Assembly: GCF_023585685.1 (NCBI RefSeq)
Contig: NZ_CP097764.1
Coordinates: 682,001 to 746,000 of the forward strand
Length of the DNA stretch: 64,000 bases
Source: Blochmannia endosymbiont of Camponotus sp. C-003
Lineage (GTDB): Bacteria; Pseudomonadota; Gammaproteobacteria; Enterobacterales; Enterobacteriaceae
Direction of reading: 5' to 3'
Positions 52,801 through 64,000 of this stretch are shown here, one piece after another. The notes beneath the pieces were generated by a model, which saw nothing but the letters and a program-made list of their open reading frames with translations, was not told where the DNA came from and made no database searches. Both the position numbers and the translations under genes were made by a program. Positions within the stretch are counted from its first letter, which is position 1. Each line of letters begins with the position of its first letter.

Positions 52801-53923
52801 ATCCGCTTTATTTGATCGTGTCTACGATGTATTAATAGCCAGTGGAATTGATAAAAAGAAATTGTTTGAAACTAATCGCAATACTTGGTTTAATATGGTC
52901 TTATCAGATGTAGAAAAACAATGTCAATTATCGCAATTGGCTAAACAATATTTTGATTTAAAACACGAGTTTGAAAAAAAATTAGAAATTCAACATCGTA
53001 AAATCACTCAAGGAGACGAATTAGCCCCCGGTATTTTAAAAATAGTTAAAGTATTTTTAGCTGTAAAACGCCAAATACAACCTGGTGACAAAATGGCAGG
53101 AAGACATGGAAATAAAGGAGTAATCTCTAAAATTAACCCCATCGAAGATATGCCATACGATCAGCACGGAATACCGGTAGACATTGTACTCAATCCTCTT
53201 GGAGTGCCATCTCGAATGAATATTGGTCAAATTTTAGAAACACATCTTGGTATGGCAGCAAAAGGTATTGGAGATAAAATCAACTTTATGTTGCAACAAC
53301 ATAAAGAAGCCAATCAATTAAGAAGATTTATGCAACAAGCATATAATTTAGGAGAAGGTTTACGTCAACACATTGATCTTAATTCATTTTCAGATGTAGA
53401 AATATTAAAATTAGCTAAAAATTTAAAAAAAGGGATGCCTATTGCTACTCCAGTATTTGATGGCGCTACAGAAAAAGAAATTAAGGATCTTTTAAAATTA
53501 TCTGGATTACCTGCCTCTGGTCAGATTACATTGTTTGATGGGTGCACAGGAGAAGCATTCGAAAGACAAGTTACTGTGGGTTATATGTACATGTTAAAAT
53601 TGAATCATTTAGTCGACGATAAAATGCACGCGCGTTCCACTGGTTCTTATAGTTTAGTAACTCAACAACCCTTAGGTGGGAAAGCTCAGTTTGGAGGTCA
53701 ACGTTTTGGTGAAATGGAAGTATGGGCGCTAGAAGCTTATGGTGCATCATATACTTTACAAGAAATGCTAACTGTAAAATCAGATGATGTAAATGGACGA
53801 ACTAAAATGTATAAAAATATTGTTGATGGCAATCATACGATGGAACCTGGAATGCCTGAGTCTTTTAATGTTTTATTAAAAGAAATTCGTTCTTTAGCCA
53901 TTAATATTGAACTAGAAGATTAA
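49898..53923 (+). CDS. rpoB: RNA polymerase beta subunit
   Basis: Catalytic core subunit of RNA polymerase. It has 1341 aa (E. coli 1342) and near-identity over long stretches, from [20 protein letters not shown] to [10 protein letters not shown]. The rifampicin region [20 protein letters not shown] is unchanged at the classic resistance positions (Asp516, His526, Ser531 by E. coli numbering). The active-site [12 protein letters not shown] and [12 protein letters not shown] are present. Several conserved arginines are cysteine: residue 548 (FEVCDVHP), and in VPVLCSEKP and DGCTGEAFE. The GAGGGAACT ribosome site precedes the ATG. Co-transcribed with rpoC. Confidence 0.98.
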   Translation: MVYSYTEKKRIRKDFGKRPQILDIPYLLSIQIDSFQKFIKQDPERQCGLEAALRSVFPIKSYNGNAELQYIQYQLGEPTFDVKECQTRGATFSAPLRVRLCLIIYERDGLNNIIKNTKEQEVYMGEVPLMTNNGTFIINGIERVIVSQLHRSPGVFFDSDKGKTHSSGKVLYNARIIPYRGSWLDFEFDLKDNLFVRIDRRRKLPVTVILRALNYTTDQILNIFFNKVIYEIQNNTLYMHLIPERLRGETASFDITVNGVTYVKKGRRVAAKHIRQLKKDKISKIEVPIDYIIGKVVIKDYFDKNTNTPIVTANTEISTDILHNLIQSGYESIETLFSNDLDYGNYISETLRIDTTTNRVDALVEIYRVMRPGEPPTKEAAEHLFENLFFSEERYDLSSVGRMKFNRSLQRAQIEDLGILKKNDIVDVIKKLIDIRNGKGEVDDIDHLGNRRIRSVGEMAENQFRIGLVRVERAVKERLSLGDLDMLTPQDLINAKPISAAVREFFTSSQLSQFMDQNNPLSEITHKRRISALGPGGLTRERAGFEVCDVHPTHYGRVCPIETPEGPNIGLINSLSVYARANKYGFLETPYRKVQNGVVSNDIHYLSAIEEGDFVIAQANTNLNLKGEFINDLVTCRNKGESGLFKKDQVDYMDVSTQQIVSVAASLIPFLEHDDANRALMGANMQRQAVPVLCSEKPLIGTGMERAVAIDSGVTVVAKRGGTVKYVDASRIVIHVNKNEIHTEESGIDIYHLTKYIRSNQNTCINQHPCVALEESIEHGDVIADGPSTDLGELALGQNMRIAFMPWNGYNFEDSMLVSERVVQEDKFTSIHIQELTCISRDTKLGPEEITADIPNIGEIALSKLDESGIIYIGAEVIGGDILVGKVTPKGETQLTPEEKLLRAIFGEKASDVKDSSLRVPNGVCGTVIDVQIFTRDGINKDKRSLIIESDKLKQIKKDLHEELQIFESALFDRVYDVLIASGIDKKKLFETNRNTWFNMVLSDVEKQCQLSQLAKQYFDLKHEFEKKLEIQHRKITQGDELAPGILKIVKVFLAVKRQIQPGDKMAGRHGNKGVISKINPIEDMPYDQHGIPVDIVLNPLGVPSRMNIGQILETHLGMAAKGIGDKINFMLQQHKEANQLRRFMQQAYNLGEGLRQHIDLNSFSDVEILKLAKNLKKGMPIATPVFDGATEKEIKDLLKLSGLPASGQITLFDGCTGEAFERQVTVGYMYMLKLNHLVDDKMHARSTGSYSLVTQQPLGGKAQFGGQRFGEMEVWALEAYGASYTLQEMLTVKSDDVNGRTKMYKNIVDGNHTMEPGMPESFNVLLKEIRSLAINIELED

Positions 53924-54014
53924 TGTTTTAACATAATCTCTATATAATAGACATATTTATCAGCATACAGTATTTATCGTATTTAACAGGTATAACTCTA
54001 ATAAAGGCTCATCT

Positions 54015-57000
54015 GTGAAAGATTTACTAAGATTTTTTAAAATACAACATACTCAAATAGAAGAATTTAATGCAATTAAAATTGCACTTGCTTCTCCAGA
54101 TATGATTAGATCATGGTCTTTTGGTGAAGTAAAAAAACCGGAAACTATTAATTACCGTACTTTTAAACCTGAACGAGATGGTTTATTTTGTGCACGTATT
54201 TTTGGCCCTATTAAAGATTATGAGTGCTTATGTGGTAAATATAAACGTCTAAAACATCGTGGAGTAGTTTGCGAAAAATGCGGAGTAGAAGTAACACAAA
54301 GTAGAGTACGACGTGAACGTATGGGGCATATCGAATTAGCTTCTCCTACTGCTCATATTTGGTTTCTCAAATCATTACCATCACGTATTGGTTTATTATT
54401 AGATATGCCACTACGTGATATAGAACGCGTTCTATATTTCGAATCCTATGTAGTAGTTGAAAGCGGTATGACTAACCTCGAATGTCGTCAGATCTTAACT
54501 GAAGAGGAATATTTAGATGCATTAGAAGAATTTGGAGATGAATTCGAAGCGAAAATGGGAGCCGAAGCCATTCAAATTTTATTAAGAAATACAAATTTAA
54601 AAAATGAATGCGAATACTTACGAGAAATATTAGAAGATAGTAATTCTGAAACGAAACGAAAAAAAATAACAAAACGTATAAAATTAATTGAAGCATTTAT
54701 ATATTCTGAAAATAAACCTGAATGGATGGTTTTAAATGTGTTACCAGTATTGCCTCCAGATTTAAGACCATTGGTTCCATTAGATGGAGGACGTTTTGCT
54801 ACTTCTGACTTAAATGATCTGTACCGCCGCGTCATCAATAGAAACAACAGATTAAAACGATTATTAGATTTATCTGCTCCAGACATCATAGTACGCAATG
54901 AAAAAAGAATGCTACAAGAAGCGGTAGATGCATTGTTAGATAACGGGCGTAGAGGACGCGCAATTACTGGTTCTAATAAACGTCCTTTGAAATCTTTAGC
55001 TGATATGATTAAAGGTAAACAAGGTAGATTTCGCCAGAATCTTTTAGGAAAACGTGTTGATTATTCTGGTCGTTCGGTAATCACTGTGGGGCCTTATTTA
55101 AAATTACATCAATGCGGATTACCAAAAAAAATGGCTTTAGAATTATTTAAACCATTTATTTATGGAAAATTAGAATTGCAAGGTTTTGCTAATACTATTA
55201 AAGCAGCTAAAAAAATGGTAGATCGAGAAGAAGCTGTGGTATGGGATATTCTGGATAACGTAATTCGAGAGCATCCAGTAATGTTAAATCGTGCCCCCAC
55301 ATTACATAGATTAGGAATTCAAGCTTTTGAACCAGTGTTAATAGAAGGAAAAGCCATCCAATTACATCCATTGGTTTGCGCCGCCTATAACGCTGATTTT
55401 GATGGCGATCAAATGGCAGTGCATGTACCATTAACATTAGAAGCTCAATTAGAAGCTAGAGCTTTAATGATGTCTACTAATAATATTTTATCTCCTGCTA
55501 ATGGAGAACCTATTATTGTCCCATCTCAGGATGTAGTATTAGGTTTGTATTATATGACTCGTGAACGTTTAAATGCTAAAGGAGAAGGAATGATATTAAC
55601 TGGTCCAAAAGAAGCAGAATATCTGTATCGTTTAGGTTTAGCTGAACTACATGCTCGCATTAAGATACGTATTACTGAATACGAATATGATGATAAAAAT
55701 AGAGAATGGTCAGAAAACACAAATCTTGTCAATAGTACGATAGGACGTTCTATATTTTGGATGATTGTTCCGAAAGGATTACCATTTATATTAGTCAATC
55801 AAGTATTAGGAAAAAAAGCTATATCCACAATGTTGAATAGTTGTTATCGTTTACTAGGGCTGAAGGCGACTGTTATCTTAGCCGATCAAATTATGTATAC
55901 TGGATTTGCATATGCTGCTCGTTCTGGAGCTTCTGTCGGTATCGATGATATGATGATTCCTTTGAAAAAAGCTGATATCATCGATGAAGCTGAATCTGAA
56001 GTGGCAGAAATACAAGAACAGTTTCAAACTGGATTAGTGACAGCAGGAGAACGCTACAATAAAGTTATCGATATTTGGGCTGCCGCCAATGAACGTGTTG
56101 CACAAGCAATGATGGATAACTTAGCTACTGAGACAGTGATAAATCGTAATGGACAATCAGAAAATCAAGCGTCATTTAATAATATTTTTATGATGGCAGA
56201 CTCTGGAGCTCGTGGATCAGCAGCACAAATTCGCCAACTTGCCGGAATGCGTGGTTTAATGGCAAAACCAGATGGATCAATTATTGAAACACCTATCACT
56301 GCAAATTTTCGGGAAGGATTAAATGTATTACAGTATTTTATTTCTACGCATGGAGCACGTAAAGGATTAGCTGACACTGCTTTAAAAACAGCTAATTCTG
56401 GTTATTTAACCCGTCGTTTAGTAGATGTCGCTCAGGATTTAGTAATTACTCAAAACGACTGCAATACATTGTCCGGTATCGTAATGGGCCCTGTTATTGA
56501 AGGTGGAGACGTAAAAGAACCGCTACGAGAACGTGTATTAGGTCGAGTTTTAGCGGAAGCTGTTCTAGAATCCAATAATTTAGGTAATAATAAAGTATTG
56601 ATAGAACGTAACACTTTATTAGACGAATATTGGTGCGATATTTTAGATGAACATTCCATTGATACCGTGAAAGTACGATCGGTTGTGACTTGTGATACTG
56701 ATTTTGGTGTCTGTTCCCAATGTTATGGCCGAGATTTAGCTCGAGGGCAACTTGTAAATAAAGGAGAAGCAATTGGTGTTATTGCTGCTCAATCTATAGG
56801 TGAGCCAGGCACCCAATTAACTATGCGTACCTTTCATATCGGGGGAGCTGCCTCCCGATCTGCTTTAGAATCAAGCATTCAAATTAAAAATACAGGTACT
56901 GTCCATTTAAAAAATATCAAATCCGTAATTAATGGAGAGGGAAAATTAGTAGTAATATCGCGTAACACCGAGCTTAAAATTGTTGATCAATTTTCTCGTA

Positions 57001-58274
57001 CCAAAGAAAGCTATAAAGTACCATATGGAGCTATAATAACTAAAAAAAATGAAGAAAAAGTCGTACATGGAGAAATAGTAGCTTATTGGGATCCACATAC
57101 TATGCCAGTAATTGCTGAAGTAAGTGGATTTGTCCAATTCATTGATATGGTAGATGGCCAAAGTATTGTTAAACAAACAGATGAATTAACAGGATTGACT
57201 TCCATTGTCATATTGGATACCTCTGAACGTGTAAGTGGCGGTGGCGCTAAAGATTTAAGACCTACATTAAAAATAGTAGATGTTAATGGTTATGATATTT
57301 TTATTCCAGGTACAGATGCGCCTGTTCAATATTTTTTACCTGGTAGAAGTGTAATTCAATTAGCTGATAGATCCAGAATTATTTGTGGAGATATATTAGC
57401 AAGGCTACCGTACGAAAGTAGCGGTACTAAGGATATCACTGGCGGCTTACCGCGTGTTGCCGATCTCTTTGAAGCACGTCGTCCAAAAGAATCAGCGATT
57501 TTAGCAGAAATTAGCGGGACTATTTCTTTTGGAAAAGAAACCAAAGGAAAACGTCGTTTAATGATATCTCCTATTGAAGACGGTGACATTTACGAAGAAA
57601 TGATTCCAAAATGGCGCCATCTTAATGTTTTTGAAGGTGAATATGTAGATCGTGGAGATATCATTTCTGATGGCCCAGAATCTCCACACGATATTTTAAG
57701 ATTACGTGGAGTACACGCTGTAACTCGTTACATTGTAAATGAAGTACAAGATGTTTATCGTCTACAAGGAGTAAAAATCAACGATAAACATATAGAGGTT
57801 ATTGTGCGTCAGATGTTACGCAAAGCCACTGTAATCCGGTCAGGAAGTTCTGATTTTTTAGTAGGTGAACAAGTAGAATATTCGCGCATTAAAATTGCTA
57901 ATCGAAAATTAGAAAATGAAGGAAAAGTAAAAATAAGTTTTATACGTAATCTATTAGGAATAACCAAAGCTTCATTAGCGACAGAATCATTTATTTCTGC
58001 GGCATCTTTTCAAGAAACAACACGCGTACTGACAGAATCAGCTGTAGCCGGAAAGCGAGATGAACTACGCGGTCTTAAAGAAAACGTCATTGTTGGTAGG
58101 TTGATCCCGGCTGGAACTGGCTACTCTTATCATCAAGAACGCATACATCATCGCCATACCAATAATAAGAAAGAAACAGAAAAATATTCAATAACAAATT
58201 TTTCTGCTCAAATTACAGCAGATGAAGCATCGACGAACTTAACTGAACTATTAAATGCAACTTCTACTAAATAA
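54015..58274 (+). CDS. rpoC: RNA polymerase beta' subunit
   Basis: Largest core subunit, carrying the catalytic Mg2+ in NADFDGDQM. It starts with GTG at 54015 (as E. coli rpoC does) after AAAGG. The 1419 aa exceed E. coli (1407) through small insertions, e.g. near residue 10 and at the C-terminal tail, where [17 protein letters not shown] replaces the shorter E. coli linker. The N-terminal zinc ligands [21 protein letters not shown], the bridge helix/trigger loop zone [15 protein letters not shown], and the second zinc site [13 protein letters not shown] are intact. Last gene of the cluster that began with rpsL. Confidence 0.98.
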   Translation: MKDLLRFFKIQHTQIEEFNAIKIALASPDMIRSWSFGEVKKPETINYRTFKPERDGLFCARIFGPIKDYECLCGKYKRLKHRGVVCEKCGVEVTQSRVRRERMGHIELASPTAHIWFLKSLPSRIGLLLDMPLRDIERVLYFESYVVVESGMTNLECRQILTEEEYLDALEEFGDEFEAKMGAEAIQILLRNTNLKNECEYLREILEDSNSETKRKKITKRIKLIEAFIYSENKPEWMVLNVLPVLPPDLRPLVPLDGGRFATSDLNDLYRRVINRNNRLKRLLDLSAPDIIVRNEKRMLQEAVDALLDNGRRGRAITGSNKRPLKSLADMIKGKQGRFRQNLLGKRVDYSGRSVITVGPYLKLHQCGLPKKMALELFKPFIYGKLELQGFANTIKAAKKMVDREEAVVWDILDNVIREHPVMLNRAPTLHRLGIQAFEPVLIEGKAIQLHPLVCAAYNADFDGDQMAVHVPLTLEAQLEARALMMSTNNILSPANGEPIIVPSQDVVLGLYYMTRERLNAKGEGMILTGPKEAEYLYRLGLAELHARIKIRITEYEYDDKNREWSENTNLVNSTIGRSIFWMIVPKGLPFILVNQVLGKKAISTMLNSCYRLLGLKATVILADQIMYTGFAYAARSGASVGIDDMMIPLKKADIIDEAESEVAEIQEQFQTGLVTAGERYNKVIDIWAAANERVAQAMMDNLATETVINRNGQSENQASFNNIFMMADSGARGSAAQIRQLAGMRGLMAKPDGSIIETPITANFREGLNVLQYFISTHGARKGLADTALKTANSGYLTRRLVDVAQDLVITQNDCNTLSGIVMGPVIEGGDVKEPLRERVLGRVLAEAVLESNNLGNNKVLIERNTLLDEYWCDILDEHSIDTVKVRSVVTCDTDFGVCSQCYGRDLARGQLVNKGEAIGVIAAQSIGEPGTQLTMRTFHIGGAASRSALESSIQIKNTGTVHLKNIKSVINGEGKLVVISRNTELKIVDQFSRTKESYKVPYGAIITKKNEEKVVHGEIVAYWDPHTMPVIAEVSGFVQFIDMVDGQSIVKQTDELTGLTSIVILDTSERVSGGGAKDLRPTLKIVDVNGYDIFIPGTDAPVQYFLPGRSVIQLADRSRIICGDILARLPYESSGTKDITGGLPRVADLFEARRPKESAILAEISGTISFGKETKGKRRLMISPIEDGDIYEEMIPKWRHLNVFEGEYVDRGDIISDGPESPHDILRLRGVHAVTRYIVNEVQDVYRLQGVKINDKHIEVIVRQMLRKATVIRSGSSDFLVGEQVEYSRIKIANRKLENEGKVKISFIRNLLGITKASLATESFISAASFQETTRVLTESAVAGKRDELRGLKENVIVGRLIPAGTGYSYHQERIHHRHTNNKKETEKYSITNFSAQITADEASTNLTELLNATSTK

Positions 58275-58903
58275 ACAGAATTTTTAGAAATATGATAACC
58301 AGAAAACTATATTGCAAAATTACGTTATCAGCATAAATTTAGTATTATATGAACTGACATTATTACTAAGCTATACTTTAATTTTAAACTACAATTTCAT
58401 ATGTTAAAACTAAATATGAATGTACAGTTTTTATTCTCTCAAGACACTCTTTAATCCATATAAAATGAACAATTTATAATTATGTAGCCATCTAACTTTA
58501 TTGACACAATAAACTATATTTATAGATACATAAACAAACATACATCTCCTAATGTATATTAAAAGTTATAATTTGAAGCAATATAAATACTTGTTTATCT
58601 AGCTAATGAACAATAATATAAATCAAAATAAAAAAATAAATATTATCATCACAACGTTTACATTTTTTGTATGCAAAAATTCCTCCTTTTCACCAATCTT
58701 GATAAACTAAAATGAATTCTATTCGATATGTCCTTAAAAAAATATTACGTTACAAATTTTAAATAATAAAAAACAATACTAATTACTAATTTTAAATTTA
58801 CGCATATTCAGATAATCCATGATTATGTATCATAATCATGGATTATCAAAAATATCTAAGCAATCACATGCTCTGAATAAAAATAAAATAATTTTTTAAA
58901 CAA
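58275..58903. other. Spacer between convergent rpoC and purH
   Basis: 629 bases without a gene apart from the hairpin at 58811. In E. coli the thi genes, hupA and purD lie between rpoC and purH; they have been lost from this position. Confidence 0.55.
58811..58847. terminator. 17-bp hairpin, likely bidirectional terminator
   Basis: Perfect 17-bp arms (58811-58827 and 58831-58847) with a TAT loop, followed by A-rich sequence on one side. It lies between the convergent rpoC and purH ends. Confidence 0.65.
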
Positions 58904-60533
58904 TTAATGCCTAAAATGACGAATATGTGTAAAAATCATCGCAATATCATATCGATCAGCAGTTTTAATAATCTCCTGATCTCGAATAGATCCTCCTGGT
59001 TGGATAATACAATTGATACCTATTTCGGACGCAATATGCAGCACATCAGAAAAAGGGAAAAAAGCATCAGAAGCCATCACTGACCCTTTAACATTCAGTA
59101 TGTCTTGTCGTTCTTGAAAAGAAGTAGCTATTTTTACTGCAGACACTCGATTCATTTGACCAGTTCCAATACCTATAGTTTGACAATTTTTCCCACAAAC
59201 GATTGCATTAGATTTAACAAATTTAACCACTTTCCAACAAAACAATGCATCTTTCATTTCTTCTTTTGTTGGTTTCCGAATAGTAACTATCTCTAAATGT
59301 TCTAAATTCGTCATAACATCACAATCTTGTATTAACAATCCTTCATTAATTCGTTTGAAATCTATATCTGATATTCGTGGGCGCCACATACCACATGTCA
59401 ATACTCGTATATATTTTTTACTAGATATAACACTAATACAATCTTGATTAATGTTCGGAGCAACAATTGCATCGACAAATTGTTGACTAATAATAGCTTG
59501 AGCTGTTTTTTTATCTAGAGATCTATTAAAAGCGATAATTCCTCCGAATGCAGAAATTGGATCTGATTGATAAGCTTTAACATACGCAGCACAAATAGTA
59601 TCAGATGTAGCTACAGCACATGGATTAGTATGTTTCACAATCACACAAGTTGGTTCATCAAACATTTTTACACATTCTAATGCTGTATCCATATCTATTA
59701 TATTATTATAAGATAATGGTTTTCCTTGTAATTGATGAGCAGCTGCAATAGATCCTGTCTTTTTTTTGCATATATCCACATATAATGCTGCGCGTTGATG
59801 TGGATTTTCTCCATAACGCATATCTTGTTTTTTTATAAAATTTAAGATTCATAAAAGTTAAATTTTTAGGAAAACAAGAATAAGATTGACTGTAATTATC
59901 ATCATTAGTAATAGATTTGTGATAGTTACTTTGTAACTGATGATTAAAATAATCAGAAATTGTATTGTCATATTCAGTAACATATTTAAACGCTTTTACT
60001 GCTAAATGAAAACGAGTGTCTAAACTGATGAATCCATTACAACAATTGATTTCATCCAGAATTTTTTTATAACTATCACTATTGACTACAATAGCTACAT
60101 GTTTATAATTTTTTGCTGCTGCCCTCACCATACTTGGGCCACTGATATCAATACGTTCTAACATTTCTTCTTGAGAATATTTTTTATTTTTTATAAGAAG
60201 GGAGCTAAATGAATAAAAATTAACTACTACCATATCAATTGGTGAAATATTATATTGATGCATAACAGCATCATCTAACCCTCTTCTCCCAAGAATTCCA
60301 GCATATACTTTATGATGCAATGTTTTAACACGTCCATTCATGATTTCAGGGAATGCAGTATAATCAGAAATTTTAATTACTGGCAATCCAGCATCAGACA
60401 ATATTTGAGCAGTACCCCCAGTAGATAACAATTGAATGCCCCGTTGAATTAATGACCGCGCAAATTCTAGAATATCGGATTTATCAAACACACTAATCAA
60501 TACACGACGAATTAACAATGATGACTGCACCAT
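58904..60533 (-). CDS. purH: Bifunctional AICAR transformylase/IMP cyclohydrolase, frameshifted
   Basis: Catalyses the last two steps of IMP synthesis. The first frame from the ATG at 60533 covers the N-terminal cyclohydrolase domain ([51 protein letters not shown]). The second frame, from about 59821 to 58904, covers the transformylase domain ([70 protein letters not shown]). The break is one extra A in an A7 run (coding strand; T7 at 59828-59834). Removing it gives [13 protein letters not shown], like E. coli [13 protein letters not shown], and 542 aa (E. coli 529). The break falls near the domain boundary, so two separate proteins are conceivable. Confidence 0.92.
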
Positions 60534-60728
60534 AATGTCCTCACAAACAATAGTTGAACTACACTATGAATATAGCTTCATGAATATTTACACAAATATA
60601 TATAATCATTATATTATTATATAACATTTCTTAAAACATAAAATAATCTGAATATTTTTGTAGTGATAAAAATATCATGTAAATGTTTTACACAAAACCT
60701 ATCACATTATAAAATAATATAAATACTA

Positions 60729-60755
60729 TTGACATCAGTCAAAATCAATGATAAT
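60729..60755 (+). promoter_or_regulatory. Putative rRNA operon promoter
   Basis: Consensus TTGACA at 60729-60734 and GATAAT at 60750-60755 with a 15-base spacer, about 195 bases before 16S and just ahead of boxA. The -35 is perfect but the spacing is shorter than optimal. Confidence 0.5.
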
Positions 60756-60797
60756 GATGTACTTGTTTTATTTTTTAATACTATGATTAGCAAGATA

Positions 60798-60810
60798 GCT
60801 CTTTAACAAT
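60798..60810 (+). promoter_or_regulatory. rRNA leader boxA
   Basis: GCTCTTTAACAAT matches the E. coli rrn boxA (TGCTCTTTAACA) that binds NusB/S10 for antitermination. It lies about 140 bases before the 16S start. Confidence 0.85.
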
Positions 60811-60950
60811 CGAATTTTAGATAATTTATGTGGGCACTTGAGCAAATATGAGATATAAGTATTATTCCATTGTAAAACATAAAAAGTTAATTCATTAATA
60901 GCTGTTAATTAAAATTAACAAACTTACTTTTACAAATGGAAACTAAATTA

Positions 60951-62523
<1,573 letters not shown>

Positions 62524-62643
62524 CTTTATCAAAATAGCATCGGCAAAAGTGCCCACATCAATTATCTAACGTTCTTATGTTAATTAAGACAACTATATTA
62601 TAATTTTAATACCAGTTTAAATTTTATTGATTGCTAGGACTCG

Positions 62644-62716
62644 GTCCCCTTCGTCTAGAGGTCTAGGACACTGCCCTTTCACGGCGGCAACAGGGGTTCG
62701 AAGCCCCTAGGGGACA
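62644..62716 (+). tRNA. gltV: tRNA-Glu (anticodon TTC) in the rRNA spacer
   Basis: Acceptor GTCCCCT pairs with AGGGGAC; the anticodon loop in CCCTTTCACGG gives TTC. Discriminator A; no encoded CCA. It lies in the 16S-23S spacer, as in E. coli rrnE downstream of purH. tRNA-Glu also feeds tetrapyrrole synthesis in enterobacteria, linking it to hemC and hemD. Confidence 0.96.
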
Positions 62717-62784
62717 TTATAGGTATAATGTGTTTTCAAATTAAAAATAAGAATTGTTTTTATAAATAAAAATTTAGTATTTTC

Positions 62785-62798
62785 GTTCTTTAACAATT
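62785..62798 (+). promoter_or_regulatory. Spacer boxA before 23S
   Basis: GTTCTTTAACAATT matches the second boxA found in enterobacterial 16S-23S spacers, required for antitermination through 23S. Confidence 0.8.
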
Positions 62799-63013
62799 AG
62801 GAAAAACTTAAAAATATTAAGATCAAAATATTTTTATTAAACAAATATACTGTTTTATAATTACCTTAAAAATTATAAGGATTGTATGATTTTGTTGAAT
62901 ACAAAAAATTATAAATATACCCTATACTGACGTACTCCAAAAATATAATTAGGGGTTTCTGCATCACAAAATAGTTGTAATTTGATAAAACTTAAAAATC
63001 TAAAGGATTGCGA

Positions 63014-64000
63014 AGTTAAGTAATTTAAGCGTACACGGTGGATGCCTTGGCAGTCAAAGGCGATGAAGGACGTGCTGATCTGCGAAAAGTATCGGTAAGC
63101 TGATGTGAAGCGTTTGAACCGGTGATTTCCGAATGGGGAAACCCAATGCAATTTAAATTGTGCATTATTATTCAGTGAATTCATAACTGAATAAAGCAAA
63201 CCAGAGGAACTGAAACATCTTAGTACTCTGAGGAATAGAAATCAATTTGAGATTCCCTTAGTAGTGGCGAGCGAACAGGGAACAGCCCAGAGTTACATAA
63301 TGTTGTTAACATATTAAGAGAATAATTTGGAAAAATTAGCAATATAGAGTGACAGCCTCGTACCTGAAAATATGTTAATTACCGTAACTCAATGAGTAGG
63401 ACGGGACACGTGGTATCCTGTTTGAAGATGGGGGGACCATCCTCCAAGGCTAAATACTCTTGACTGACCGATAGTGAACCAGTACCGTGAGGGAAAGGCG
63501 AAAAGAACCCCGGCGAGGGGAGTGAAATAGAACCTGAAACCGTGTACGTACAAGCAGTAGGAGCGTGAATGTTGTTTATTTGCGTGACTGCGTACCTTTT
63601 GTATAATGGGTCAGCGACTTATATTCTGTAGCAAGGTTAACTGTAAAATAAGGGAGCCGTAGGGAAACCGAGTCTTAACTGGGCGCTAAGTTGCAGGATA
63701 TAGACCCGAAACCCGGTGATCTAACCATGAACAGGTTGAAGGTTAGGTAACACTGACTGGAGGACCGAACCGACTAATGTTGAAAAATTAGCGGATGATT
63801 TGTGGTTAGGGGTGAAAGGCCAATCAAACCGGGAGATAGCTGGTTCTCCCCGAAAGCTATTTAGGTAGCGCCTCGTAAATTCATCTTTAGGGGTAGAGCA
63901 CTGTTTCGAATAGGGGTCCATCCCAGACTACCAACTCGATGCAAACTACGAATACTAAAGAATGTTATTACGGGAGACACACGGCGGGTGCTAACATTCG
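63014..64000 (+). rRNA. rrl: 23S ribosomal RNA (5' part)
   Basis: From AGTTAAGTAATTTAAGCGTACACGG the sequence follows the 5' end of E. coli 23S (GGTTAAGCGACTAAGCGTACACGG). Conserved blocks include GGTGGATGCCTTGGCA, GTACCGTGAGGGAAAGGCG and GATAGCTGGTTCTCCCCGAA. The start is approximate, and the gene runs off the right edge of the window, so only about the first 987 bases are visible. Confidence 0.97.

Larger units (their letters stand above)
60534..60950. other. rRNA operon leader and purH upstream region
   Basis: No protein gene. It contains the divergent promoters of purH and of the rRNA operon and the boxA described separately, in the arrangement of E. coli purH-rrsE. Confidence 0.65.

Noticed and set aside
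54572..54898. Antisense open frame inside rpoC, and others inside rpoB, fusA, ilvG and ilvE
   Set aside because: They are mirror frames of strongly conserved coding sequence in AT-rich codon usage, with no independent signal.

Overview
The window looks like the chromosome of a reduced, AT-rich gammaproteobacterial insect endosymbiont of the Enterobacteriaceae lineage. The best guess is Candidatus Blochmannia, the carpenter-ant symbiont. This rests on strong similarity of nearly every protein to Escherichia coli orthologues, very AT-rich spacers, long gene-free stretches with decayed genes, retained amino-acid biosynthesis and no mobile elements. The genus is inferred, not proven.

Layout. (1) 1-8160: tpiA and fpr (minus strand), then rpmE, metB, metF and murI (plus), a thinned version of the E. 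coli 88-90 min region. (2) 8160-8560: tRNA-Ala, tRNA-Asp and tRNA-Trp, probably the scar of a lost rRNA operon. (3) 9790-17680: the isoleucine/valine cluster ilvG-ilvM-ilvE-ilvD-ilvA-ilvC, then trxA and rho. (4) 20534-21026: tRNA-Arg, His, Leu and Pro in the E. coli argX-hisR-leuT-proM order. (5) 21149-30160: hemD and hemC (minus), dapF, yigB, a decayed uvrD, corA and yigL. (6) 30620-39710: yhgN (minus), asd, nfuA (minus), aroK, aroB, rpe, trpS and pabA. (7) 41522-58274: one co-directional information-processing cluster, rpsL-rpsG-fusA-tuf-secE-nusG-rplK-rplA-rplJ-rplL-rpoB-rpoC. In E. coli its two halves lie far apart, each next to a tuf gene. (8) purH (minus), then 16S rRNA, tRNA-Glu and the start of 23S rRNA.

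Function. The metabolic genes supply branched-chain amino acids, methionine and one-carbon units, lysine/diaminopimelate, chorismate, folate precursor, tetrapyrrole and purines, as expected of a nutritional symbiont. Translation and transcription genes fill the right half.

The main surprise is damage in genes that ought to work. ilvD, ilvA, rpsL and purH carry single-base frameshifts. Four of these are +1 insertions in homopolymer runs; rpsL also has a -1 shift that restores the exact family length. tuf and trpS each have one in-frame stop that looks like a C-to-T change. uvrD, a helicase used in mismatch and excision repair, is a clear pseudogene. Because tuf, rpsL and trpS are essential, the lesions are either read/assembly errors, population variants, or lesions rescued by slippage or readthrough. 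No wholly new system was recognised. Further points for follow-up are the tuf-tuf junction, the rRNA-operon scar, a CNPC thioredoxin, long perfect hairpins (one inside rplJ), a pentanucleotide microsatellite and a structured gene-free block before rpsL.
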